This document shows, piece by piece, positions 23,164-33,539 of a DNA stretch of 64,000 nt. This stretch comes from Tricholoma matsutake (taxonomy: Eukaryota; Basidiomycota; Agaricomycetes; Agaricales; Tricholomataceae). Positions within the stretch are counted from its first letter, which is position 1, and the number at the start of each line of letters is the position of its first letter. The notes below the pieces were generated by a model. That model searched no databases and was not told the origin of the DNA. It worked only from the letters and a program-made list of their open reading frames with translations. Position numbers and translations under genes: made by a program. The stretch covers positions 5,208,001-5,272,000 of the forward strand of contig AP026539.1 in the NCBI GenBank assembly GCA_026075535.2, given 5' to 3'.

Positions 23164-24945
23164 TCATTGGACTGCATCACCGTCAACCATCTCCTGAACC
23201 ATTGAGGTAAAATGGTAGCTGCTGGTAGGCTTCACAATCTTGTTGGGGTCATGTATATCCATGTCATTCCTTCCTGAAGCTTGACCTGTCGGATTCAGCT
23301 TTGGGATGGTTTTACGTTGGTGCCAAGTTTCTTCAGTATTTGCTGGATGAGGCTGGGGGTTTGATGGAGGGTTTGTGGGCTGGTGTTGTATGTGAGGTTC
23401 TTGGTGTCGAGGCAATGGCACTTGTAGTTTTGGTGCTTGGACTGCTTGTTCCCTACTGTCTGTATCCGGTTTTTTACCAGTGGTGTTACCTTTCCTTGCA
23501 TCTTTGACTCGTGAACACGTGGTTGGGAAAGAGGACACGCCGTAGGTGTCATTATCGAGGACATCTCGGCCATAGGACTGAAGACCTGCTATAGCGGCCA
23601 TGTGGGGAGGTGAGTCACGATCCCCCCGACCATTACCTTTTAAATTACTTGAGGATGCTGCTGAGTTCATTTGTTCATCTCTTAGAGCTTTAGCGACACC
23701 CCCGCCAGGAATGCCGCATGGGAGCATATTGCCGTTAGTGCGCACTAGCCATCCATCTGGGGAGTAGGCTACCAACCCTTCATTGACTAGTACCCAGACT
23801 TCGGGGCAGTTGTGTATACCTAATCTATGGGCATTAGCTTTATTGCAAATGAAACACTTTCTTTTGGCTAGTACTGCATTACTTCCTGTTGCCCTTGCCA
23901 CTGCTAGTTCATGGAGGATATTTGCCTGTCCTTGTTGTAGCTCTTGTATTTGACGCGTCTGACCTTGCTGAAGTTCCTGCATTTGTTTGGCCAGTAACTT
24001 GATACTCGATGGTACTGAAGTGTCTGTTGTTGGGTCTGTAGTATCTTTATTAGTACTGGACTTTACCTTTTTCTTTGTCTTTCAAGTTGCCTTTGCTGGT
24101 GGGTTGTCTTCGTCTAGATCTGAGTCATCCAAATTGGAACTGTTGGTTTCCTCGCTCGAGCCTGTGGAAGAGTCAGTATCGTACTTATTGTTCGCAATAT
24201 TGTCTTCATCAAACTCTTTCTGTAATAGTACTAAAACATCGTCCCTAGCTGGGGGGGACTGTATCTTAGTCTTGTCAGCCAGTAGTTTGCATTGGATCGT
24301 CTTCTGTTGTGCTTTTGGTATCCCTCTGAAAAATAATATGTTAGCATCATTTTTGGTGAGTTGATTACTCATAACGAGGCTCAAAGCCCGAGCTGTGAAT
24401 TTGTGGTAGTAGCAGTCCACGTCTTGTAAATGGGTGAAGGCCTTCTTTCCCGATTGTTTCTTGGTCCATTTATGCAATTTGTCGGGGGTGGTATGTCATT
24501 TCTTGTCGTTTGACCCATAGAGCTTTATGAGATAAGCCCATGTCGCTGCCCAGTCATGTTGCGACCAAATGGAAGCAGCCTCTATAACATACCTGACGCG
24601 GCAGTTGCAGTAGCGGAGTATGTATGCCGGCAGATTATTGAGGTCAACTTGAGCAGAGTTTGCAAAAACTTCTAGTGAGTCTAAAAAATCAGTAACACGT
24701 TCGCCTTTAAAAAGAGGAGCATGCAGAGAGCCTGGAGTAGGCATAGGCATGGCAAAATGTGTGGCCAATTCCAGATGGGGCTGCACCCCCATTTGTTCTT
24801 GAGTGTTAGCTGGTGTTCGGGTGTTAGTCGACTGTAGAGGTTGAGCCATCGTCGATATAGAGGTTGCTATTAGGTTCGTTGGGGCTTGTATTGCGGAGTT
24901 TTGTTGGGCAGCTCTGTTGCAGGTTAGGAGAGGTGTTGGTACCAT
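23164..24945 (-). pseudogene. Element 1 gag (capsid/nucleocapsid)
   Basis: Structural protein of the retrotransposon particle. ATG at 24945; capsid-like helical part with FLDSLEVFANSAQVDLNNL and HDWAATWAYLIKLYG; a second part (24477-24082) ending in an acidic stretch (EETNSSNLDDSDLDEDN); then a Gln-rich coiled segment (QELQQGQTRQIQELQQGQ) and a cysteine/histidine cluster (CFICNKANAHRLGIHNC) of zinc-knuckle type at about 23865-23815. All blocks share one frame and are cut only by TGA codons at 24496 and 24082. The leader between LTR and ATG is about 230 bp. Confidence 0.8.
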
Positions 24946-25160
24946 TGGTTTTCATGAAGACAGTTTGATGGACACTGATGGGTCTTGGATGGAGGTTTCT
25001 TTAGCAATACGGTCTCAACGAGCTGCTTGAAGACTTTTGGACCTTTGTAAAACTAGGAAGCACCAATTTTGATGATCAACCATTCTGAGGGGAAGTATCT
25101 TGCTTTGATGCTGGGCTGAGAAATGCGACGATATTATGAAAAACCGATTTTTGACAATTC

Positions 25161-25177
25161 CCCTGTCTCGGTCACCA
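25161..25177 (-). promoter_or_regulatory. tRNA primer-binding site of element 1
   Basis: On the minus strand, two bases after the 5' LTR, lies TGGTGACCGAGACAGGG. Its complement ends in CCA, as a tRNA 3' end would, so this element appears to prime reverse transcription with a host tRNA. This contrasts with the chromovirus at 41.5-48 kb. Confidence 0.75.
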
Positions 25178-25179
25178 CT

Positions 25180-26440
25180 TGGGGCAGGGAATGTAGTCTG
25201 CTGGTAGTCCATTGACTGTGTGGTCACATTGCAAGAGGTCAGCTAAGCGGGGTCGGCAGTATTAAGGTTTTGGACAGAGTGGATGGGCCTTAAGCTCGTT
25301 TGGGAGGGGATAGAAGGTGAATAGAACATGGTGATACGTTCGAGGCTGAACGCATCGTGTAAGGATTATTGACAATGCAGTCAAAACGCGATCAACAGGG
25401 TAATGTGGCAATGTTATTGAATATGAGAAATGGGCGCATCGAATAGTAATGGCTCGATGGATGGATAAAAAAAGAACTGCGCTCCTTGGAATATAACTTG
25501 TAATGATAAAACTTTGGGGAAACAGGGAAACCTAAGCCGACAGACTTGAAACTTAACTACTTAGCTAATATTCTACACCTTAGTGTGCAGTAAATTTGAA
25601 GGACTTTGTATTCTTGAGGAGAGACTTAAGTAGAGACGTAAACTGTGAGTAAAAAGTCTGATACTCCATTCGAAAGGTGGGAGGACACCTATATACAAAT
25701 CACTGGTACTGAAAATGAAAAACCCTTATTGCATGTGTTCTCTTGTGCCAATGGGACCAATCAACAAGAATGATAAACTATCTAAGAAGCATGAAAGTCC
25801 GATCTGGGAAGCATTGATGATCTTCAAGATTGTCGTGGTGTTTGTGAGGCAGATGATATTGGGGTGGCATCGTCAAGTCCTCATCTTGGGGTTTCACTAA
25901 CTGGGAATGACTGGGGGGAGGACTGTCTTCGAGGCTCTCTATTGACGTGATGCAACTTGTGCCCCCAGCAAGCATGGAGAGCAGGCAAATCCAGACCCTC
26001 GACCCTACCGTCCAGTTGATCAACCCATCGATCTGGATGTTGACTTGCCACTAAAGGGGGGATTCGGGTCGATAGCCGGATTGTCGTGGTAAAAGGTTCT
26101 TTTTAGACTGGGAAGAATTGTAATCAAAGGAAAATGAAAAACCAGCTCCGATTCTTCTTGTCAAAAATGGAACTGTCAGCATGAGGTACCGAGGAAGCAT
26201 CGAAACTTGAAGGGATGCATGATTGGTGCATTGCGTGTGGAAGTTGTTGTTGTTGTGTCAGAAGGGATCAGATAATAAACTATAAGTAATAAAAGGAAAG
26301 TTAGCAACGTGAAATATTGATGAATGCGAGGAATAGTGCAAGTATACAAGAGCCCAGCTGTTCTGGTGCACGATGGTGTGGCTGTGACAAAGTTCCCGTG
26401 AACGGGAAAGTTGGCGAACAGGCCAACTGACCCATCCACA
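25180..26440 (-). repeat. 5' LTR of element 1
   Basis: 1261 bp, from TGGGGCAGGG to CCATCCACA, followed by CCAT as on the far left side. It should hold the promoter. Compared with 16815-18076 it shows TpG or CpA where the partner has CpG and the reverse, and only about half a dozen other changes, including one short indel near 25910. Confidence 0.92.
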
Positions 26441-26444
26441 CCAT

Positions 26445-27050
26445 CCATGGATACGATATATGGATGGATGGATATGGATATGGATATTGCATGGGTGATA
26501 TCCGTGGATGCACGGATGGTTACTATTAAATTTAAATAAATGAGTAATATAGTCTTGGTAAGGAATGACATGGGTATGGGTATGGTAAAATCCATGGTGT
26601 TCAGGTCATGGGTTCTGCACGGTTACTATGGTATTAGAATTGCTGACCCATTGATTACCGAGACCCTTCACATGGTGTGTTGGTGGTCAACACAACCATT
26701 GCCACACCACTGATGATTGATATCGCCACTAGGGATCTGCATGCAACCACCACCAGCACCTGACCTTCCCACCATACAAGTCTATGAATAGTGAGGCATC
26801 CTGTGTCTGCCTCACTATTCCTAGACTTGATTGCATCTAAACCCTACAACCAGTTCTCATGCCAATCACCACCCGATCACCATCTCCCACAGTTGATCAA
26901 CATGTGCCACAGCCTCAGCTAGTGTCGCGCTCATCATCCCCTCATGCTATTCCACTCATTTCTGGCCCTTTTTCCTTCACTTTTTTTTGGTAGGTTTACA
27001 AGTCCTTAACAGAGTTGAGACTCATTCTTTGAAACCAGAATCAATGAAAA
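26445..27050. other. GGATAT-type simple repeat and unassigned DNA
   Basis: 26441-26520 is a simple-sequence tract of GGATGG and GGATAT units in both orientations, next to the insertion point of element 1. From 26630 to 27050 the sequence is CAACCA/CATCACC-rich and has no recognisable gene. Confidence 0.4.
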
Positions 27051-27053
27051 ATT

Positions 27054-28385
27054 CAGTGTGACCATTTTTCCATGTCTGTTTTCCCCATGGTCAGTAATTT
27101 TCAACAACCATTACAAAAATTACTGACTTTACTAACCATGGGAGTCAAAAATTTATAGTGATGTTATACATCATTCCAACCGGTTTTTTGAGCTGAGTTT
27201 CAAAATGACATGTACATACACAAGAGGCAGAGCAATATATTACCCTGGAGAATATGTTGGGAATGATAGGGAAAAAATAAAAGGAACCATCAGTAAAAAA
27301 ATGTTGTTTTTCCCACCTACTGCTAATGTTGACTATGCATGTCGAATTATTTGCATGGGAAAGGTTGATAATGCTACCAAAGCTGCACAAACACTTCAGG
27401 ATATCACCAACACCCCTTTCTCCTCCCAAACCCTTCATCGACATTTTAAATCACATGGCATGAAACCTGTAGTCAAGAAGAAACATCCACTACTCAAACC
27501 TCATCACTGATGTGCACAATTGGAGTTTGCTGAGCGGCATGCAGAGTGGACACTTGAGGATTGGAAAAGGGTCATATGGTCAGATGAGACTAAAATTAAT
27601 CGTTTGGGATCAGATGGAAGAAAATATGTGTGGAAAGATAGTGATGAAGGTCTGAGTGATAGGCTTGTTGAGGGAACAGTGAAGTTTGGAGGAGGGAATT
27701 TGATGTTGTGGGGGTGCATGGGATGGGATGGGGTTGGATATGCTCTAGGATTGAAGGAAAGATGGATGCTGAACTTTATGTCAGCATTATGGATGATGAG
27801 CTTCAGCAAACACTGGAGCTTTGGGGTAAAACTACTGATGATATGGTATTTCAGCAGGACCATGACCCCAAACATACCAGCAAAAAGGCCAAGAAGTGGT
27901 TTGAAGACAATAATATTACTGTCCTCAAGTGGCCTGCACAGTCTCCTGACCTCAATCCTATAGAACATCTGTGCATCATCTCAAATTGAAGCTTGGAGAG
28001 TATGAGGAACCAGCCAACAGTGTTACAGAGCTTTGGGAGAGGGTACAGGTGGAATGGGAGAAGATACCAAAGGAGGAGTGTCAGAAATTGATTGAAAGCA
28101 TGCCTAAAAGACTTGCTGCAGTAGTTAAAACAAAAGGTGGCTATACCAAGTACTAATTTATACTCAAAAAATCAGTGCAACAAAACTGTCACAATGAGTC
28201 ACTAGAGTATATGATGAAGTTTACTTATTAAATGATGTCACATGATCTTGTGGCTATGCAGGTGATCGGATAGGATGTTAAGGTATATTCCATAATTTTC
28301 TCAGATTTTATGACAATTTATTTCATTTTATTCAAGTACACTTGTTAAAAGTTTGAAAACATTGGAATGGTTTTGTTGGCCACTG
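27054..28385 (+). mobile_element. Tc1/mariner transposon, decayed
   Basis: Carries the transposase at 27205-28155. The right end is clear: inverted-repeat sequence ending GGCCACTG (28385) followed by TA, the Tc1 target dinucleotide, and then the body of an LTR. The left end is uncertain; CAGTGTGACC at 27054 could be its partner but lacks a TA beside it. Near the left end a palindrome pairs GGTCAGTAATTTT (about 27091) with AAAATTACTGAC (about 27116). Confidence 0.65.
27205..28155 (+). pseudogene. Tc1-type transposase (broken)
   Basis: Cut-and-paste DDE transposase. The N-terminal helix-turn-helix part (27205-27507) includes TPFSSQTLHRHFKSHGMKP. The catalytic domain starts after a TGA at 27508: LEFAERHAEWTLEDWKRVIW, first Asp in WSDETKINR, GGGNLMLWGCMG, second Asp in FQQDHDPKHTS (about 27857), third acidic residue Glu in SPDLNPIEH (about 27955). 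The C-terminal block, ending LAAVVKTKGGYTKY, completes the family length. Breaks: the TGA at 27508 where Arg would be expected, a frameshift near 27710-27760 and another near 27975. Confidence 0.9.
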
Positions 28386-29769
28386 TAACACAAGTCAGAG
28401 GAAGGGTGCGAGGTGGTACCAAATATCACTGTGCTAACCAAAAGTTGGTAGATGTAGTATGAACCATTGTGAAGTGATGCAAAGTCCAGCAAAGCAGTAT
28501 GAGGTAGTACAAAACACTACAAAGTGTTTTGAAATGATACAAAAGAATTAGCAGTAGTGCAAAAGAATTTGAAGAGCCTCAAAACAGTTTCAAGAGGTTT
28601 GTGAGACGGTGATTATAGGCAAAGACAATGAAGAAGACAATGACAAAGTTGATAGATGATTGACGATAGTTTTGAGAGACTAAGTGGCAGAACAAAGAAG
28701 TTCGCAGAAGACTGGAGAGCTTCGGACCAAGACTGAGCTAAGACTCAAGAGTGGAACCCTTAAATCTGATGATATGCAATAGGGGAAGACGATTTTCTGT
28801 TGAAAGTGGTAAATAGTACAAGCTATATATGTTTTAGAGAGATAGTACTAAAAAGGGTAAAAGGCCATGAGGCAAACCTGTGGTAGACATAAGGCAGTGA
28901 AAAAGGTGTCAAAATCACGAAGTAAATGAGAAGGAGAACATGCAATAGCCATAATATATCAGATCTCCTTGTCTTGTTGTTCCAATAAATCATGAAAACA
29001 TCGAAAAGTGCCTCGATGTGTGCTAAAGTGCTAGCCATTGTGTCTCCTCATGTCCATCATGCCTGAAATGCAATATGTCAGTGTGTGGAATGTTGGGAAC
29101 GTGTGTTCAAAGTGTGGTACAATATGCATATGGCAGCTGAAGGCGTTCAAAACCTTACAAAGTCTTTCAAAATGTTTCAAAGCATCGCTACGTTGTTTCA
29201 TGCATTCTCAGGCATTTGTAAGTGTTCGTGAAATCGTAGGACATCTTGGGAAATGTATAGTGTTTGAAAATCCAGTTCATCAAACCAGAAAAAAAACCGA
29301 AACTGGACTGAACCAAACTACGGTTCAGTCTTTTTGCAGTTGTGGTTGCTCTCATTCCATAAGTCTAGTGGTTGTGGTTGCATTGAATCAAATATTTATT
29401 TAAAACTGATGAAAACTGGTTTCTAACTGACCCTCATCTACCTACTATACCCCATGTAAAGTTGTAATTAAGTGTGATAATAACTAGAATAAAATAGTAA
29501 TGGGGCATGCCCACAAGAAAGAAACATGAAAAGCAAGGGTTTATATATGCTGAGGCTGGGCATGGACCATTTAGTCACGTGTGTGCACCCAAACAAAAAA
29601 GTGGTGCCACTTTTTCCATGGCTTCCAAACCAACAATGCCACATCCACAACCCAGATCGACGCTCCCACCCACTCTGCCTCCTTCCACCATCACCACTCT
29701 GTCAATGCCCACTGCTACTCCAGCCTTCAAATTGGGCCCAAACAATGACAGACGTTGTTTGGGCCCCAG

Positions 29770-29827
29770 GTAATGTTTCTTTTAATGTTCTTTTTTCAAC
29801 TAACTGATCTTTGCTTTCCTTCTTTAG
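29770..29827 (+). other. Intron-like segment of the hairpin/intron module
   Basis: 58 bp with donor GTAATG, branch-like CAACTAACTGA, a polypyrimidine stretch and acceptor TTCTTTAG. It directly follows a 36-bp hairpin (TGGGCCCAAACAA..TTGTTTGGGCCCC, 29732-29768). Equivalent segments occur at 5512-5568 (minus), 48343-48408, 48932-48989, 50092-50147 and 53010-53071. Confidence 0.6.
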
Positions 29828-30059
29828 GTTCTAACTATGTTGTAATGAGACAGCACAATGCCACTGCTGTGAGCCCCTGCTTGCAGGGTGGTAATGGGTC
29901 CAATTTTGTTGTCTGACAGGCTACTACCCCAACAGCACCACCACTTGGCCTACAAGCCACTGCTCATTGGCAGAGATGGGGGTGCTGACAGGAATGACAA
30001 CAGGAGCCGCTGACAATGACAATGACAATGTGGCACCACTGCCACGTCATCAGCACCAG

Positions 30060-31055
30060 TGATGATGCTCGACCCAGAAACCCAAACAAAACCTACTAAA
30101 AAGGTCTCGAATGGTATTATGCAAGTTAGAGGAAGGATGTGAGGCCCTCTAGATGTCACCTGTCAGACCGACCATCAAATAGTCATAAAAGGACTGCTTG
30201 TCAAAGCAATTCAAAGCTAAAAGAATGTGTTTCATGGAATTTTGGAGAATTTTGCAGCTAGATTGATGAATTTGGAGTGCAAAAATATGTTCGGATGCAA
30301 GATCAGGGGACTAGACAAGTAATAGAAGTGAAACAAAGGCAAATCGAGGGAAACAGGAGCAAAAATAGCGTAATGGGACAATTTTTGAGGATTTTTGAAG
30401 AAGTTTAGTGTAAAACACAAGACTCCAGACTGAATAAGACTAAACTGTACTCTCAAATCACTGTGATCTGGGAGGAAGACAACAACTTTTTTGTTTTTCT
30501 TTGTATCTAGTACATCTTTTTATATAAAATAAAGAAGCTACCTAAAAAGGCTAGAGAACATGAGGCAAACATGTGGAAAACTCGAGGCAAAAGACAATAG
30601 AAGTATATCAGAACAATAAAGCGAGCCTAGAAGGGGTGAATATAACACATGATGAAGAAATAATAAGAAAGAATAGCTAAAACCAGACTGTCCTTGTTAT
30701 AAATTGAATAAAAGATCAGAAACTGCTTTGAGCGGATTGTATGCGTGCACATGCAGTCAAAATGTGTTCAATATACTCTAGATAGTGTCCCATGTGTCCA
30801 GCATGCATCCGAAGATTGTTCAAATAGGAAATACTGTGTCCGAAGATGTTTTTTGAGGTTTGAGGTTTTTTGAAGATTTTTGAAGATTCTTCGGATTTGT
30901 TCATGGCCCGATATCGGTGCAATATTGCTCGAAACTGGTTCGGAACTCATTGACAATGTTTCAAGTGTATATTCTGAGCTGTACAAAGTGTTTGAAGTCA
31001 ACTGAAAGTGTGAAAACCAATATATTGGTGCTCGAACTGTGCTGGGGACCTATTA
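30060..31055 (-). repeat. Solo LTR (family B) nested in the hAT element
   Basis: About 996 bp, beginning TGATGATGCTC and ending CCTATTA, flanked by CCAG on both sides (30056-30059, 31056-31059). It matches the LTR at 15485-16788 over most of its length. The GACAATG-rich body of the hAT element continues on either side. The probable loss of the terminal CA fits a CpG or other transition. It arose by recombination between two LTRs of an inserted element. Confidence 0.7.
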
Positions 31056-31707
31056 CCAGATGACAACAACAACCAATGTTCAATGCCAACCCTGACAATG
31101 CCAACGGCAACTACGTGGGACAACGACAATGATGAGGGGCAACAGCAATGATGGGGGGTGGTGACAGCATGGGGGATCCGGTGTAGCGATGCAGAGGTAC
31201 AACATGACAATGCAGAACAACAAACAACAACAACAACAACTGCCATGTCACCAATGCCCACTGCTAAGGATAATGATGATGACATGTACCACCACCAACC
31301 CTGATGATGACGATGTCATCAACCCTTGCCACCAACAACCAACGCCCACTGCCAACTGGCAAACTGGTTTTTTTTATTACTAACTACATCTCTGCTCACA
31401 GGCCCCTGCCTGTGAGGGGCCTTTATTCTAGTTTGTAATGGTATTATTATGTATATAATGTTGACTTGAGTCGGTTGATGAGAAACCAGCTACAACTGGT
31501 GGTCGAACTGGACTGGACCACAACAAACCAGTTTTGTGCAGTTTGGTCCAGTTTTATTTACTTCTTGAATGTCAGAGAACCGGTTTCAGTTCAGGTTCCA
31601 TCCCAAAATGGAAAAAAAAACCGGACCGAGCCAGACCCCAAAACACTAGAAATGTGTCCGAGTGTGATGTGTTGTTTTCAGAGCTCAGCGACAAGGTGGA
31701 CCTATCA

Positions 31708-31718
31708 TCCTCCCTCTT
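31708..31718 (-). promoter_or_regulatory. Polypurine tract of gypsy element 2
   Basis: On the minus strand AAGAGGGAGGA stands immediately before the LTR start TGATAGG. This is where second-strand synthesis would begin, and it supports the LTR edge at 31707. Confidence 0.6.
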
Positions 31719-31790
31719 ACTGAAATCCTGACTGTCCCAGTCATCTGATCGGAGTCACATGTGACATGCATGATCATGTTGAAAAAAACC

Positions 31791-31797
31791 TATAAAG
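31791..31797 (+). promoter_or_regulatory. TATA box of the antisense gene
   Basis: TATAAAG, 72 bp before the first usable ATG at 31863 and pointing away from the LTR. It suggests that the gene inside gypsy element 2 has its own promoter rather than using the LTR. Confidence 0.45.
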
Positions 31798-31862
31798 GCA
31801 GCTCAAAAACCTCGCTATTTCTCTCATCCTTGAGTCATACTTGTCCAGATCATCCTCTGATC

Positions 31863-33054
31863 ATGTTGCTCTTATTCGAATTTGAAGTGGGAGTCCTTGA
31901 GCATGTGAAAGCTATGCCTGAAGTTGGTAAAGCAGAAGATATCAACTTTGAAGTGTGGGGGCAAAAGTTTTGTGAAAAAATGGTAAGTTTTATTTTGTTG
32001 ATGTTTTTGCAATGACTAGTATGGTTTTTGGAGTATGAATATGATACCATCATGGAAGACATTGATGAGACACAATCAGAGGCTGTGCAAAAGGTCTTCA
32101 ATGAAGCATTTGATCTTTTCACTCCACTGGCGCATCATGAATGGCTTCCTTGTGGCACTGAGGTCCTATTTTTGGATTTAGTGGATGAGGTAGAGTGGGA
32201 GGAACGGGAGGTGGCGGCTGTGAAGGTGAAGACAGAGGCAGAAGTGGCAGAGGAGAAGGTACAGGTAGAGGTGGAAGCAGCAAAGGCAAAACATTGAGAA
32301 GAGCAGGAGGTGGCAATGCATGAGGCAGCAGCAGCAAAAGCTGTGAAGCTTGATAGATGGTGCAAAGCTCTGGATAAAACATGGGCCACACTCATAGCAG
32401 AGGTTTGCGTGAAGACTATTGCGAAAGAGGATTTGAAGAGATGGAATGCGGCCCTGCAAGCAGAAAGCAAAGCAATTGAATGGGCTGAATGTGGTGAGGA
32501 CAATGATGTGAGCAATGACAAAGAGGCCATTGTGATGAAGCAGAAAATAGTGGAGGACAAAGAGGACAGCAAAGGTGAGGAGGATGGAGAGGAGGAGGTG
32601 GCAGCAAAGAAGGCCAAGTTTGAGCAGGGAGGCCTTCTTGAATTTGATGGACCAGTAAGTTTGCGATTTTATTCCTACGACATTTTCGAGGCTAATCTTT
32701 TTCGTAGTGTGACAGGTGTGCAAAGTTCAAGAGTTGCCCAGCCTGTATCATGGACGATTGGGCAGCAAAATGTCAGAAGTGCACCCAGGAGGCTCAAGGA
32801 TGTTACTGGGAGGGCATGTCCAGAAAGGGGGTACAAAAGGCTAGGGGGAAAAAGGTGCCAGCAATGTGGGGGGCAAAATCTTTGGAATGTCCAAAGCCCA
32901 GTAAGTCGCGAATTTGAAATGTTTTGAATTATTTACTGATCATTGTTATTTCTTAGTGCTACATTTGAAGGTCATTGGACCTTTGCAGACACCAGAAGTG
33001 GGACCCTTGAGATTGCAAGGGCAGGCAAAACATGATGTTAAAGGAAAGGGGTGA
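31863..33054 (+). pseudogene. Intron-containing coiled-coil/Cys-cluster protein, antisense to gypsy element 2
   Basis: Function unknown. Probable exons 31863-31982, 32034-32654, 32708-32900 and 32957-33054 are joined by three short introns; the last two have clear GTAAGT donors and TAG acceptors, the first has a weaker GGAG acceptor. Together they encode about 344 residues: an N-terminal part, a long Glu/Ala/Lys-rich helix (VKVKTEAEVAEEKVQVEVEA), an acidic stretch (EDSKGEEDGEEEVAAKKAKF), then a cysteine cluster formed only after splicing: PCDRCAKFKSCPAC, KCQKC and a final Cys before YWEG. One in-frame TGA at 32295 breaks it. It lies between the element's PPT and the end of pol and reads against them. 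Similar Cys clusters occur in basidiomycete Zn-cluster-like proteins, but I cannot name a family. Confidence 0.6.
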
Positions 33055-33539
33055 GAAGTTCGACAACACCAAGGCACGGACTTGGATATAGAGGAGTGAA
33101 CATGAGTGGTTTTGGAGGAGGCTGCAAGGAAAAGGATGCAGCAAAAAATGTTAGACAGAGAGATCGAGGTGCTAGAGGGCCGAGGCCATGAGGAGTAGGG
33201 ACTTTATATTTCTGTTTCAATTGTTTGCAAATCAAATTGCCTTTTTGCAAACTGAAAGGAGAATAAGAAATAAGTACAAGTAAAAAGTAACAGTTTCAAA
33301 ATGTTCAGAATAACATCTGTCTCTGGGGCTTATATTCATAAGTGTTCTGAGCATATCGTAAGAGAAAATGAAAGGTAAAGACATTACAAAATAAGGGAAA
33401 GGCTCAGTAAATCATCATGGCTGAAAAACCCTTTTGGAGTTTGCGTGACCACACTATAATGCGATATCATGACTTGTATGGTACACTAAAAGAAATCGAA
33501 GTCATAGGTAAGTAATTGCGAACAAAGAAAAGAGAATAG
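33055..33539. other. Spacer between two convergent genes of gypsy element 2
   Basis: No gene seen. The start could still be coding in another frame (Gly/Arg-rich GVNMSGFGGGCKEKDAAK on the plus strand), but no splice link is obvious. It separates the antisense gene from the end of pol. Confidence 0.3.

Larger units (their letters stand above)
16815..26440 (-). mobile_element. Complete Ty3/gypsy LTR retrotransposon (element 1)
   Basis: A 9.6-kb element with LTRs of 1262 and 1261 bp that begin TG and end CA, gag and pol on the minus strand, and a primer-binding site next to the right-hand (5') LTR. CCAT flanks both sides (16811-16814, 26441-26444). Order on the minus strand: gag, zinc knuckle, aspartic protease, reverse transcriptase, RNase H, integrase, GPF-type tail. 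The coding region is nearly full length but holds about seven in-frame TGA codons, one TAG and at least two frameshifts, so this copy cannot make its own proteins. By eye the LTRs differ at about 45 positions, almost all CpG transitions, so insertion is more recent than raw divergence suggests. Confidence 0.92.
29258..31648. mobile_element. hAT-type non-autonomous transposon inside an LTR (copy with nested LTR)
   Basis: Ends TAGTGTTT (29258) and AAACACTA (31648) form an 8-bp inverted repeat. The flanks GAAATGTA (29250-29257) and GAAATGTG (31649-31656) are an 8-bp target duplication with one change. The second LTR of the host element shows the uninterrupted site at 38161-38168, so the insertion is proven within the window. 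Inside are the hairpin and intron-like module near 29.73-29.83 kb, CACCA and GACAATG-rich tracts, and a solo LTR at 30060-31055. Without that LTR the length is about 1.39 kb, close to the 1.45-kb copy at 52502. No transposase is present. Confidence 0.85.

Noticed and set aside
32135..32723. Minus-strand frames of 160 and 181 residues
   Set aside because: Antisense shadow of the Glu/Ala/Lys-rich coiled-coil gene at 31863-33054, which has splice sites and a cysteine cluster in its own frame.
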